In this document: piece after piece, positions 8,266-15,639 of the stretch | Position numbering within the stretch: the first letter of the stretch is position 1 | How the letters are laid out: the number at the start of each line of letters is the position of its first letter | Origin: Nocardioides lijunqiniae | GTDB taxonomy: Bacteria; Actinomycetota; Actinomycetes; Propionibacteriales; Nocardioidaceae | Assembly (NCBI RefSeq): GCF_015024225.1 | Contig: NZ_JACJGM010000015.1 | Span: 1 to 64,000, forward strand | Reading direction: 5' to 3' | DNA length: 64,000 bases | Notes under the pieces: generated by a model | The model's database searches: none | Told to the model about the DNA's origin: nothing | What the model saw: the letters and a program-made list of their open reading frames with translations, nothing else | Position numbers and translations under genes: made by a program

Positions 8266-9669
8266 TCAGGCCTGGATCCGCGCCCAGGGACGGGCCTGCT
8301 CGAGCTCGTAGGAGAGCTCCAGGAGGGTCGCCTCGCGGCCCGCGCCGGCCCCGAGCATGACCCCCAGCGGCAGCCCGTCGGAGGTGCTGGCGAGAGGCAA
8401 CGAGACGGCCGGGTCGCCCGTGGCGTTCTGCAGCGGCGTGAAGGCCACCCAGTCCAGGAGCCGGCCCATGATGGTGTCGAAGTCGCGAGTGGGGTCGAGG
8501 TGGCCGACCTCCGGGGTGCCCGTGGCGAGCGTGGGCGTCAGGAGGACGTCGTAGCGGCGGTAGAAGACCTCCGACTGGGCCTTGGTGCGGCGCAGCCGGG
8601 TGATCGCGCGGGGCAGCCGGTGCAGGTTGCGGCGGCAGTGGCGGTCGAGGCCGAGCGTGAGGTTGTCGAGGTTCTGCGGGGCCCAGGAGGGGCCGTGGGT
8701 GCGACGACCGGTGCGCACCAGGAACATCGCCAGCATCGACCAGTAGAGCAGGAAGTCGTCGGGGAACGTCGAGGGCACCATCATCGCCTCGACCGGCTCG
8801 ACCCGGTGCCCGAGCCCCTCGAGGAGCATGCCGACGTCCTCGGTCAGCTCCCTCACCTCGGGGCTGGCCGGCACGCCCATGCCGGTGGTGTTGAGCGCGA
8901 CCCGCAGCCGCGCCTTGCCGGGTCGCGTGATGTCGCCGATCGGGGGCAGGTGCAGCGCGCGGTAGACCTTCTCGGCCTCGCGGAAGAACGCCGCCGTGTC
9001 GCGCACCGAGCGCGTCAGCACGCCGTCCGAGACGATCCGGATCGGCATGTCGCGCGCCATCTTGTCCTGGGCCAGCCGGTCGCGGGTCGGCTTGAGCCCG
9101 ACCAGCCCGTTGACCGCCGCCGGGATGCGGATCGAGCCGCCGCCGTCGTTGGCGTGCGCGAGCGGCACCGCCCCGGCCGCGACGAGCGCTGCGGACCCCG
9201 CCGACGAGGCCCCCGCGACGTGGTCGGTCGACCACGGCGAGCGCACCGCGCCCAGGCGGGGGTGCTCGGCGGCGGCCGAGAAGCCGTACTCGGACAGCTG
9301 GGTCTTGCCCAGCGGCAGCAGCCCGGTCGCGAGGTACATCCGGGCGAAGTCCCCGTCGGCCGGCTGCGGGCGACCGACGTAGGAGTCGGTGCCGGCCTGG
9401 GTCGGCATCCCCTGCACGTCGACGTTGTCCTTGACGAACGTCGGCACCCCGGCGAAGTAGCCCGCCCGCGGCGCCCGCGCCTCGGCCCGCGCCCGGTCGT
9501 AGGCCCGGAACGCCACGGCGTTCAGGTCCGGGTCGACCAGCTCGGTCCGCGCGACCGCCGCCTCCACCACCTCCGGGACCGACACCGTCCCCGCGTGCAG
9601 GGCCTCCACCAGCCCGACCGCGTCGAGCTCTCCCAGGGCGTCGTCGCTGAAGGCGTGCACACGGTTCAT
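8266..9669 (-). CDS. Amidase signature family protein
   Basis: A cytoplasmic Ser-cisSer-Lys amidohydrolase acting on an unidentified amide. The triad is visible: Lys80 in FVKDNVDV, cis-Ser155 in GASSAGSA, and nucleophile Ser179 in GGGSIRIPAAVNG; the 24-residue gap between the serines is typical. Length is 467 residues. The ATG at 9669 is supported by TAGGTT plus seven bases directly upstream (leaderless). An open extension further upstream only runs through intergenic repeats. GatA is unlikely because there is no gatB/gatC nearby. It stands alone, between tRNA-Thr and the repeat region. Confidence 0.85.
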   Translation of the reverse strand: MNRVHAFSDDALGELDAVGLVEALHAGTVSVPEVVEAAVARTELVDPDLNAVAFRAYDRARAEARAPRAGYFAGVPTFVKDNVDVQGMPTQAGTDSYVGRPQPADGDFARMYLATGLLPLGKTQLSEYGFSAAAEHPRLGAVRSPWSTDHVAGASSAGSAALVAAGAVPLAHANDGGGSIRIPAAVNGLVGLKPTRDRLAQDKMARDMPIRIVSDGVLTRSVRDTAAFFREAEKVYRALHLPPIGDITRPGKARLRVALNTTGMGVPASPEVRELTEDVGMLLEGLGHRVEPVEAMMVPSTFPDDFLLYWSMLAMFLVRTGRRTHGPSWAPQNLDNLTLGLDRHCRRNLHRLPRAITRLRRTKAQSEVFYRRYDVLLTPTLATGTPEVGHLDPTRDFDTIMGRLLDWVAFTPLQNATGDPAVSLPLASTSDGLPLGVMLGAGAGREATLLELSYELEQARPWARIQA

Positions 9670-9682
9670 GCCCAGCAACCTA
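9670..9682 (-). promoter_or_regulatory. Leaderless promoter of the amidase gene
   Basis: On the minus strand TAGGTT (9677-9682) is separated by seven bases from the ATG ending at 9669. Confidence 0.5.
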
Positions 9683-9704
9683 ACGCCTCGCGACACCCCG
9701 CGCC

Positions 9705-9844
9705 GGTGGTTGAGGTGCGAGCGCCAGCGAACCCCGAAACCACGTCCGTCACGGTGGTTGAGGTGCGAGCGCAGCGAGCCTCGAAACCACTTACCGGTGG
9801 TCGAGCAGCGAGGAGCGCCAGCGACGAGCGCCCGTCGAGACCCC
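9705..9844. repeat. Three tandem short interspersed palindromic repeats
   Basis: Units at 9705-9743, 9753-9790 and 9796-9844 begin with GGTGGTTGAGG or GGTGGTCGAG. The first two end in CGAAACCAC and the third in CGAGACC, so each can fold back on itself. The middle of each unit is a GCGAGCG/CAGCGAG-rich segment. They lie upstream of the amidase gene and do not encode a supported protein. Confidence 0.8.
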
Positions 9845-9848
9845 TGCA

Positions 9849-10176
9849 CCTCTGACTGCCTCCTCGGGGCCGGACTGGGGTGGGGCTGGTGTGACTGGTG
9901 GTGCGACGACCGACACTCAGCGTCGGCAGTTGGTCACCGCATGAGGCCGGCCAAGCGTGGAGAGGCCGGGGTCAGGCGCGAACTGCCGACGCTGATGACC
10001 GATAGGCAGGGCCCGCGCTGTTTGCGGGCGGCGCGGCGAAGCCGCCGCCGCCCGTGCGCCGTCCCAGCAGCCCGGGAGAGGCTCGGAGTCAAGGACGCCC
10101 GAAGGGCGCCGCGAAGCGGGCGAAGCTCCTTGACGCCGAGACCCGGGCTGCTAGCGCGCGGGCCGACACCAGCCAC
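9849..10176. repeat. Structured intergenic element, copy A
   Basis: About 328 bp, repeated at 41862-42350. Part 1 is an inverted repeat with perfect 15-bp arms (9917-9931 and 9981-9995) around a 49-base centre. Part 2 is a branched structure: outer stem P1 10010-10018/10156-10164; hairpin P2 10025-10037/10041-10054 with one bulge; stem P3 10066-10076/10142-10152; stem P4 10082-10095/10127-10140 with one internal mismatch; hairpin P5 10096-10100/10104-10108. Three copies of GCGAAGC lie at 10036, 10111 and 10120. No credible coding sequence. Which strand, if either, is functional as RNA is unknown. Confidence 0.85.
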
Positions 10177-10187
10177 GCATCGGCGGT

Positions 10188-10229
10188 GTGGTTTCGAGGC
10201 TCGCTGGCGCTCCTCACTGCTCGACCACC
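10188..10229 (-). repeat. Inverted copy of the short palindromic repeat
   Basis: GTGGTTTCGAGG ... CTCGACCACC, the reverse orientation of the units at 9705-9844, lies on the far side of structured element copy A. Confidence 0.7.
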
Positions 10230-10238
10230 GGGACGCGA

Positions 10239-10820
10239 TCAGGCGCGACGGCGGTGGCAGCCCAGGAGGTGGGGGTCGAAGAGGCCGATCGCCTCGCTGA
10301 GGGCGTACATCGTCGTGGGGCCGACGAACGCGAAGCCGCGCTTCTTCAGGGCCTTGGAGAGGGCGACCGACTCCGGGGAGGTCGTCACCATCTCCTCGGT
10401 CGTCGCCGGCGACGGCGCGACCTCGGGGCGGAAGCCGAGCACGAATGCCTCCAGGCCGACGTCGTCGCGCAGGGCGACCGTCGCGCGGGCGTTGGTGAGC
10501 GTGGCCTCGATCTTGAGCCGGTTGCGCACGATGCGGGCGTCCTGCATGAGCCGCTCGACGTCGTCCTCGCCGAAGGCGGCGATCGCGTCGGCGTCGAAGC
10601 GGTGGAAGACCTCGCGGAAGGCCTCCCGCTTGTTCAGGATCGTCGACCACGACAGGCCCGACTGGAACGCCTCGAGCGTCAGCCGCTCGAGGTAGGCGGC
10701 CTCGCCGCTGACCCTCTCCCCCCACTCCGTGTCGTGGTAGTCGCGCATGACGCCCGGGCCGCCGGCCCACGGGCACCGCAGCACGCCGTCCTCACCCTCC
10801 ACCGGTCCCATGACCGGCAT
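10239..10820 (-). CDS. tag: DNA-3-methyladenine glycosylase I
   Basis: A helix-hairpin-helix base-excision repair enzyme removing 3-methyladenine from alkylated DNA. Family landmarks are RCPWA and YHDTEWG near the N-terminus, QSGLSWSTILNKREAFR, FVGPTTMYALSEAIGL, and zinc ligands in the C-terminal HLLGCH. It is 193 residues from 10820. The in-frame ATG at 10811 (190 residues) has AGGA about 8 bases upstream and may be the true start. It lies 22 bp after the pirin gene, as the last gene of that unit. Confidence 0.93.
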   Translation of the reverse strand: MPVMGPVEGEDGVLRCPWAGGPGVMRDYHDTEWGERVSGEAAYLERLTLEAFQSGLSWSTILNKREAFREVFHRFDADAIAAFGEDDVERLMQDARIVRNRLKIEATLTNARATVALRDDVGLEAFVLGFRPEVAPSPATTEEMVTTSPESVALSKALKKRGFAFVGPTTMYALSEAIGLFDPHLLGCHRRRA

Positions 10821-10842
10821 CCTGCCACCGAGCGCCGACGCC

Positions 10843-11895
10843 TCAGCGGCGCTCGCGCAGCCGCGCGTTGGGCAGGCCCGGGGCCGGGATCGGCGGCAGG
10901 TGCTCGCCGACGACGACGCCGAAGCGGCCGTCGCGCACCTGCTGGCCGTCGGGCACGACGCGCTCGCGGCCGTCGCCCTCGCGGAGGCCGCCGGCCTCGT
11001 CGGGGTCGGCCGGGACTCCCCCGTCGTCGAGGATCTGGGCCTGCCACTGCTCGCGGAAGCCGACGATCTCCTCGTGGCTGCGGCCGACGAAGTTCCACCA
11101 CATGACGATGGCCTCGCCGAACGGCGGCCCGCCGAGCAGCAGCACCCGGACCGGCTCGTCGTGCGCCGTCAGCCGGAGGAGGTCCCGCCCCGGCGGCACG
11201 AACGCCAGGTCGCTGCGCTCGGCGGCCGTGCCGGCGACGTCGAGCCGGCCGAGGTCGACCAGCACGGCGAGCTCGTACGTCGGGTCGACGTCCAGCTCGA
11301 GCGTGGCGCCGGCGTCGAGCAGCAGCTCGGCGCCGAGCAGCGGCGTGGCGGTGGCCACCGGCGAGGTGTCGCCCAGCAGCGAGCCGAGGAAGACCCGTGC
11401 CTCCCAGCCCTCCCCCGTGACCGGAGAGGGCGCGTGGTGGGCGAACCCCGGCGGCTGGTCCCGAACGGCGTCGGGCAGGGCGACCCAGAGCTGGGCGCCG
11501 TGCAGCGTGCGGGTCTCGTCGGTCGAGACCTCCGAGTGGCTGATGCCGCGCCCTGCCGTCATCAGGTTGACCTCGCCGGGGCGGACCATGGCGTGGTTGC
11601 CCGCGCTGTCGCGGTGCTCGATCTCGCCGGTGAACAGCCAGCTCACGGTCTGCAGCCCGGTGTGGGGGTGCGGCGCGACCGACATGCCCCCCGAGTCGAC
11701 GACGTCGTCGGGGCCGTAGTGGTCGACGAAGCACCACGCGCCCACCAGCGAGCGCTCCCGCTGCGGCAGCGTACGGCGCACGGTCATGGCCCGCGGTCCG
11801 CCGAGCGGCACCTCCCGCGGGGTCAGCAGCTGCACGCCCGCGCCCTCCTCGGCGGCGCACGTCACGACGTCGGGCCGGTCGTCGAGGTTGCTCAT
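10843..11895 (-). CDS. Pirin family protein
   Basis: A cupin-fold iron-binding protein; family members act as quercetin dioxygenases or redox-sensitive regulators. The iron ligands are conserved: two His in HPHTGLQTVS, and His and Glu in GRGISHSE. The N-terminal pirin domain covers roughly 20-150 and the C-terminal pirin domain about 190-300. The ATG at 11895 overlaps the DUF1272 stop (ATGA), so it is translationally coupled. Length is 350 residues, longer than the typical ~290 because of a C-terminal tail rich in Gly, Asp and Arg. Confidence 0.9.
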   Translation of the reverse strand: MSNLDDRPDVVTCAAEEGAGVQLLTPREVPLGGPRAMTVRRTLPQRERSLVGAWCFVDHYGPDDVVDSGGMSVAPHPHTGLQTVSWLFTGEIEHRDSAGNHAMVRPGEVNLMTAGRGISHSEVSTDETRTLHGAQLWVALPDAVRDQPPGFAHHAPSPVTGEGWEARVFLGSLLGDTSPVATATPLLGAELLLDAGATLELDVDPTYELAVLVDLGRLDVAGTAAERSDLAFVPPGRDLLRLTAHDEPVRVLLLGGPPFGEAIVMWWNFVGRSHEEIVGFREQWQAQILDDGGVPADPDEAGGLREGDGRERVVPDGQQVRDGRFGVVVGEHLPPIPAPGLPNARLRERR

Positions 11896-12131
11896 GCGCC
11901 GCACCCCTGCGCCACGACCCGCACGGTCGAGGCCGGGTTGGTCGCCAGCAGCGCCGCGGGCCGGACCGGCCGCGGCACGAGGTCGCCCCCGCAGTTGCGG
12001 CAGGCGCCGTGCAGCACCGTCTCGGCGCAGTCACGGCACCACGTGCACTCGAACGTGCAGATGACCGCGTCGGGAGAGTCGGGCGGCAGGTCGCGGTCGC
12101 AGCACTCGCAGTTGGGACGCAGCTCCAGCAT
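11892..12131 (-). CDS. DUF1272 small cysteine-rich protein
   Basis: A 79-residue protein with a zinc-ribbon-like pattern: CECC near residue 8, CTFECTWCRDC in the middle, then CRNC. The opening MLELRPNCECCDRDLP is the family signature. Function unknown. It sits between the molybdoenzyme gene (21 bp upstream) and pirin (4-base overlap), in a unit whose members have no obvious shared pathway. Confidence 0.85.
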   Translation of the reverse strand: MLELRPNCECCDRDLPPDSPDAVICTFECTWCRDCAETVLHGACRNCGGDLVPRPVRPAALLATNPASTVRVVAQGCGA

Positions 12132-12152
12132 GCACCCAGTGTGCCCGACGGG

Positions 12153-14531
12153 TCAGGACAGCTGCGGGGGGTCGGTGTAGCGCTTCGTCTCGTCGCCGCG
12201 GGCGAAGGAGTGGGCGTCGCTGGTGTGCACGACCCCCGTCCGGCCGCCGTCGGACTTCTTGAGGCGCACGATCACCGACTTGTACGCCGGCTGGTTGCTG
12301 CCCTCGGCCGTGTGCTCGAGCGCCACCAGCGGGTTGGCCTCGGGGTAGTAGGCCGCCGCGCAGCCGCGCGGCTGGTCGTAGGCCACGATCCGGAAGGTCG
12401 GCACCTGGCGCACCGAGCCGTCCTTCCACTCGCTGATGATGTCGACGAGGTCGCCCTCCTCGAAGCCCAGCGAGGTGATGTCGTCGCGGTGCAGGAACAC
12501 CACGCGGCGACCGCCCTCGATGCCGCGGTAGCGGTCGCTGAGCCCGTAGATCGTGGTGTTGAACTGGTCGTGCGACCGGATCGTCTGCAGCACGAGCTTG
12601 CCCTCGGGGATCTGCAGCACCTCGAGCGGGCTGACCTGGAACATCGCCTTCCCGGCGTCGGTGGGGAAGGTCCGCGTGTCACGCGGCGGGTGGGGCAGCA
12701 CGAAGCCGCCGGGCTGGCTGGACTTCTCGTCGTAGGCCGCGCACCCCGGGACCACGCGGGAGATGGAGTGGCGGATCTCGCTGTAGTCGGAGCGGAAGCG
12801 CGCCCACGGGACCGGGCCCGACTCGCCGAGCGTCGCCAGGGCGAGCGAGGTGACGATGTCGACCTCCGACCGCAGGTGCGGCGAGGCCGGCTTGAGGGGG
12901 CCGTGCGAGGTGTGCACGGCCGACATCGAGTCCTCGACGGTCACCTTCTGCAGGCGCCCACCCGTCAGGTCGCGCTCGCTGCGGCCCATCGCCGGCAGGA
13001 TCAGGGCCTCACGCCCGTGGACGACGTGCGAGCGGTTGAGCTTGGTCGACACCTGCACGGTGAGGGCCGCCGAGCGCATGGCGTCCTCGGTCACGGAGGT
13101 GTCGGGGGCCGCGGAGACGAAGTTGCCGCCGAGGCCCATGAAGAACTTGGCATCCCCGTCGTTGAGGGCCTTGATCGCAGCGACGCTGTCGAGGCCGTGC
13201 TCGCGCGGGGGCTCGAAGCCGAACTCGTCCTTGAGCGCATCGAGGAAGTGGTCGGGCACCCGCTCCCAGATGCCCATCGTGCGGTCGCCCTGGACGTTGG
13301 AGTGGCCACGCACCGGGCACAGCCCGGCGCCGGGCTTGCCGATGTTGCCCTGGAGGAACGCCACGTTGACGATCTCCTTCACCGTCGCGACGGCGTTGTG
13401 GTGCTGGGTGATCCCCATCGCCCAGCACGTGATCGTCTTCGACGACGCCTGGAACATCCGCGCCGCCTGCTCGATCTCCGCGCGGGAGAGGCCGGTGGAC
13501 TCCAGGACCTGGTCCCAGTCGAGCTCGCCCAGCGCGGCGGCGTACTCCTCGAAGCCGGAGGTGTACTGCTCGATGAAGTCGCGGTCGATGCTGCCCCACT
13601 CGAGCAGGAGCGCGCCGATGGCCTGCATCAGCGCGAGATCGCCGTTGGTGCGCACCTGGAGGTAGAGGTCGGCCAGACCGGTGCCCGGCCCGATCATCCC
13701 GCGCGCGTTCTGCGGGTTCTTGAACCGGACGAGTCCCGTCTCCTTGAGCGGGTTGACGGCGATGATCTTGGCGCCGTTCTGCTTGGCGACCTCCAGCGCC
13801 GAGAGCATGCGCGGGTGGTTGGTGCCGGGGTTCTGGCCCATGATCACGATCAGCTCGGCCTGGTGGACGTCGTCCAGCGACACCGACCCCTTGCCGATGC
13901 CGATGGACTCGGCGAGCGCCACGGACGTCGACTCGTGGCACATGTTCGAGCAGTCGGGCAGGTTGTTGGTGCCGTAGGCGCGCACGAAGAGCTGGTAGAG
14001 GTAGGCCGCCTCGTTGGACACCTTGCCGGAGGTGTAGAAGATCGCCTGGTCGGGGTCGATGGCTCGCAGGTGGTCGGCCATGAGCGCGTAGGCGTCGTCC
14101 CAGGCGATGGGCTCGTAGTGGGTGCCGCCCGCCCGCAGCACCATCGGCTCGACCACACGACCCTGGCGGTTGAGCCAGTAGTCGGTGTGCTCGGCCAGGT
14201 CGGCCACGGAGTGCTCGGCGAAGAACTCGCGGCCGATCAGGTCCCGTGTCGCCTCGTCGGCGACAGCCTTGACGCCGTTCTCGCAGAACTCGGCGGTGTG
14301 CCGGTGGTCCGGGCTGGGGTCGGGCCAGGCACAGCCCTGGCAGTCGAACCCGTCGGTCTGGTTGAGCTTGAGCAGGGTGCGCCCCGAGCGCACCACCCCC
14401 ATGTGCTCGACCGCGCGCTTGAGCGCCACGGCCACCGCCACCGGGCCTGCCGCCGCGTGCGACCGGCCACCGACCTCGACGTCGGCCTCGTTGATCTCGG
14501 TCTCTCGTGCCCGTCGTCCCATGCTCCGCAT
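12153..14531 (-). CDS. FdhF/YdeP-type molybdopterin oxidoreductase
   Basis: A large cytoplasmic bis-MGD enzyme of the DMSO reductase family, closest in pattern to YdeP, an acid-resistance protein of unsettled substrate. The N-terminal cluster region is GFDCQGCAWPDP followed by FCENGVK, near residue 62. The likely molybdenum ligand is the Cys of NMCHES near residue 195, so Cys replaces the selenocysteine of FdhF. The central VVFLHRDDI region and the last ~110 residues form the molydopterin-binding cap. The ATG at 14531 is preceded by AGGA 8 bases upstream and gives 792 residues; the ATG at 14522 is possible. It is first in a unit with DUF1272, pirin and tag. No formate dehydrogenase partner subunits are nearby. 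Confidence 0.85.
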   Translation of the reverse strand: MRSMGRRARETEINEADVEVGGRSHAAAGPVAVAVALKRAVEHMGVVRSGRTLLKLNQTDGFDCQGCAWPDPSPDHRHTAEFCENGVKAVADEATRDLIGREFFAEHSVADLAEHTDYWLNRQGRVVEPMVLRAGGTHYEPIAWDDAYALMADHLRAIDPDQAIFYTSGKVSNEAAYLYQLFVRAYGTNNLPDCSNMCHESTSVALAESIGIGKGSVSLDDVHQAELIVIMGQNPGTNHPRMLSALEVAKQNGAKIIAVNPLKETGLVRFKNPQNARGMIGPGTGLADLYLQVRTNGDLALMQAIGALLLEWGSIDRDFIEQYTSGFEEYAAALGELDWDQVLESTGLSRAEIEQAARMFQASSKTITCWAMGITQHHNAVATVKEIVNVAFLQGNIGKPGAGLCPVRGHSNVQGDRTMGIWERVPDHFLDALKDEFGFEPPREHGLDSVAAIKALNDGDAKFFMGLGGNFVSAAPDTSVTEDAMRSAALTVQVSTKLNRSHVVHGREALILPAMGRSERDLTGGRLQKVTVEDSMSAVHTSHGPLKPASPHLRSEVDIVTSLALATLGESGPVPWARFRSDYSEIRHSISRVVPGCAAYDEKSSQPGGFVLPHPPRDTRTFPTDAGKAMFQVSPLEVLQIPEGKLVLQTIRSHDQFNTTIYGLSDRYRGIEGGRRVVFLHRDDITSLGFEEGDLVDIISEWKDGSVRQVPTFRIVAYDQPRGCAAAYYPEANPLVALEHTAEGSNQPAYKSVIVRLKKSDGGRTGVVHTSDAHSFARGDETKRYTDPPQLS

Positions 14532-14671
14532 GTACCCATCCTGACAAGCCTCCATGAGGGCACCCGCCGACTCATCGCGGCGACCTCTGTTCGGGCCGGT
14601 CCCGGACCCGCTAGTTTCAGGCGCAGCCCAGCGCACCCCCGACCCTGCGCGGGCCCACCGAAGGAGCCTCG

Positions 14672-15592
14672 ATGTCGAACTACGGACCCCCTGGAGAGAA
14701 CCCTCCCCCCGAGCCGCCCGCCGGCGGTGGCGAGACTCCCCCACCGCCCCCGCCGCCCCCGGCGGACGGCTTCGGCGCTCCCCCGCCGCCGGCGCCCCCG
14801 GCCGGTGGCTACGGCGCCCCGCCTCCGCCCCCGCCCGCCACGGGCGGCTGGGGCGCGACGCCTCCGGGCGCGTACGGCGGACCGCCGCAGGCCGGGTCCG
14901 GCTGGGACGTCGGCGCGGCCCTCAGCTACGGCTGGAGCAAGTTCCAGGCGAACGTCGGCCAGATCATCCTCGCCTCGCTGGCGATGCTGGCGGCGATCGC
15001 GGTCATGGCCGGCGTCGGCATCGGCCTGCAGTCGGCCCTGCTCAGCTCGGCGGAGTACACGATCGACCCGGAGACGGGAGTGACGAGGTACGAGGACGGC
15101 AGCGGCTTCCTCATGGTCCTGTTCGTCGCCGCGCTGACGGTGGCGCTCATCCTCATCGCGGCACAGGTCGTCGGTGCCGGCCTGATCCGGGCGTCCCTCG
15201 ACGTGACCGAGGGCAAGCCGTTCCTCACCTCGACGGTCTTCCGGTTCGACCGTATCGGCCCGGTGCTGGTGACCAGCCTGATCATCGCCGCGGCGACGTT
15301 CGTCGGCACGATCCTGTGCTACCTGCCGGGCCTGGTGATCGGCTTCTTCACCAGCTACAGCCTGTACTTCGTGATGGACAAGGGCCTTTCGCCGATCGAG
15401 GCGATCACGGCCAGCTTCAACCTCGTCAAGGACAACATCGGCACGGCGCTCATCTGGTACATCGTCGGCGGCCTCGTCGCCGGCGCGGGTGCCCTCGCCT
15501 GTGGTGTCGGCCTGCTGGTGACGCTGCCGATCTTCCTGCTGGGCAGCGCCTACACGTACAAGCACCTCACCGGGCAGCCCGTCGCGGCCTGA
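14672..15592 (+). CDS. Multi-pass membrane protein with Pro/Gly-rich N-terminus
   Basis: Function unknown. Residues 1-80 are repeats of Pro and Gly with GYGAP and GGWGA. About five to six hydrophobic spans follow between residues 95 and 295, including IILASLAMLAAIAVMAGVGI and LIIAAATFVGTILCYLPGLV. This resembles the membrane domain fused to some glycerophosphodiester phosphodiesterases and DUF975-like proteins, but no catalytic domain is present. Start ATG with AAGGAG 6 bases upstream. A TAGTTT at 14612-14617 is a possible -10. It converges on hmgA and shares a terminator with it. Confidence 0.75.
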   Translation: MSNYGPPGENPPPEPPAGGGETPPPPPPPPADGFGAPPPPAPPAGGYGAPPPPPPATGGWGATPPGAYGGPPQAGSGWDVGAALSYGWSKFQANVGQIILASLAMLAAIAVMAGVGIGLQSALLSSAEYTIDPETGVTRYEDGSGFLMVLFVAALTVALILIAAQVVGAGLIRASLDVTEGKPFLTSTVFRFDRIGPVLVTSLIIAAATFVGTILCYLPGLVIGFFTSYSLYFVMDKGLSPIEAITASFNLVKDNIGTALIWYIVGGLVAGAGALACGVGLLVTLPIFLLGSAYTYKHLTGQPVAA

Positions 15593-15614
15593 CCCGGACG
15601 CAGCATCAGACGCG

Positions 15615-15639
15615 GGGACCTGCCCTCAGGGCAGGTCCC
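15615..15639. terminator. Bidirectional terminator with the hmgA stop codon in its loop
   Basis: A perfect 11-bp stem GGGACCTGCCC (15615-15625) and GGGCAGGTCCC (15629-15639). The 3-base loop is exactly the hmgA stop codon. It lies between two convergent genes. Confidence 0.75.

Noticed and set aside
8266-9669. Assignment of the amidase as GatA
   Set aside because: The signature is shared by many amidases; gatB and gatC are not adjacent and the sequence outside the triad is not GatA-like as far as I can judge.
9705-9844. Possible CRISPR array
   Set aside because: Only three units of unequal length with gaps of 5-9 bases, no spacers, no cas genes; they are fold-back repeats.
9670-9849. N-terminal extension of the amidase reading through the repeats
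   Set aside because: The extension encodes a basic repeat peptide, lies over intergenic repeats, and a leaderless promoter fixes the start at 9669.
10054-10356. Similar open frames in element copies A and B (SPGEARSQGRPK-type peptide on plus; a VKELRPLRG-type peptide on minus)
   Set aside because: The frames have no ribosome site and run out into unrelated sequence. Changes between copies keep base pairing rather than amino acids, and inverted copy C keeps only a fragment of the peptide frame.
12153-14531. Selenocysteine formate dehydrogenase
   Set aside because: No in-frame UGA, the likely Mo ligand is Cys in NMCHES, and no partner subunits or sel genes are nearby.
12009-15083. A 1024-codon open frame on the plus strand opposite the molybdoenzyme gene
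   Set aside because: Antisense shadow with Gly/Arg/Val-rich composition; all family motifs are on the minus strand.
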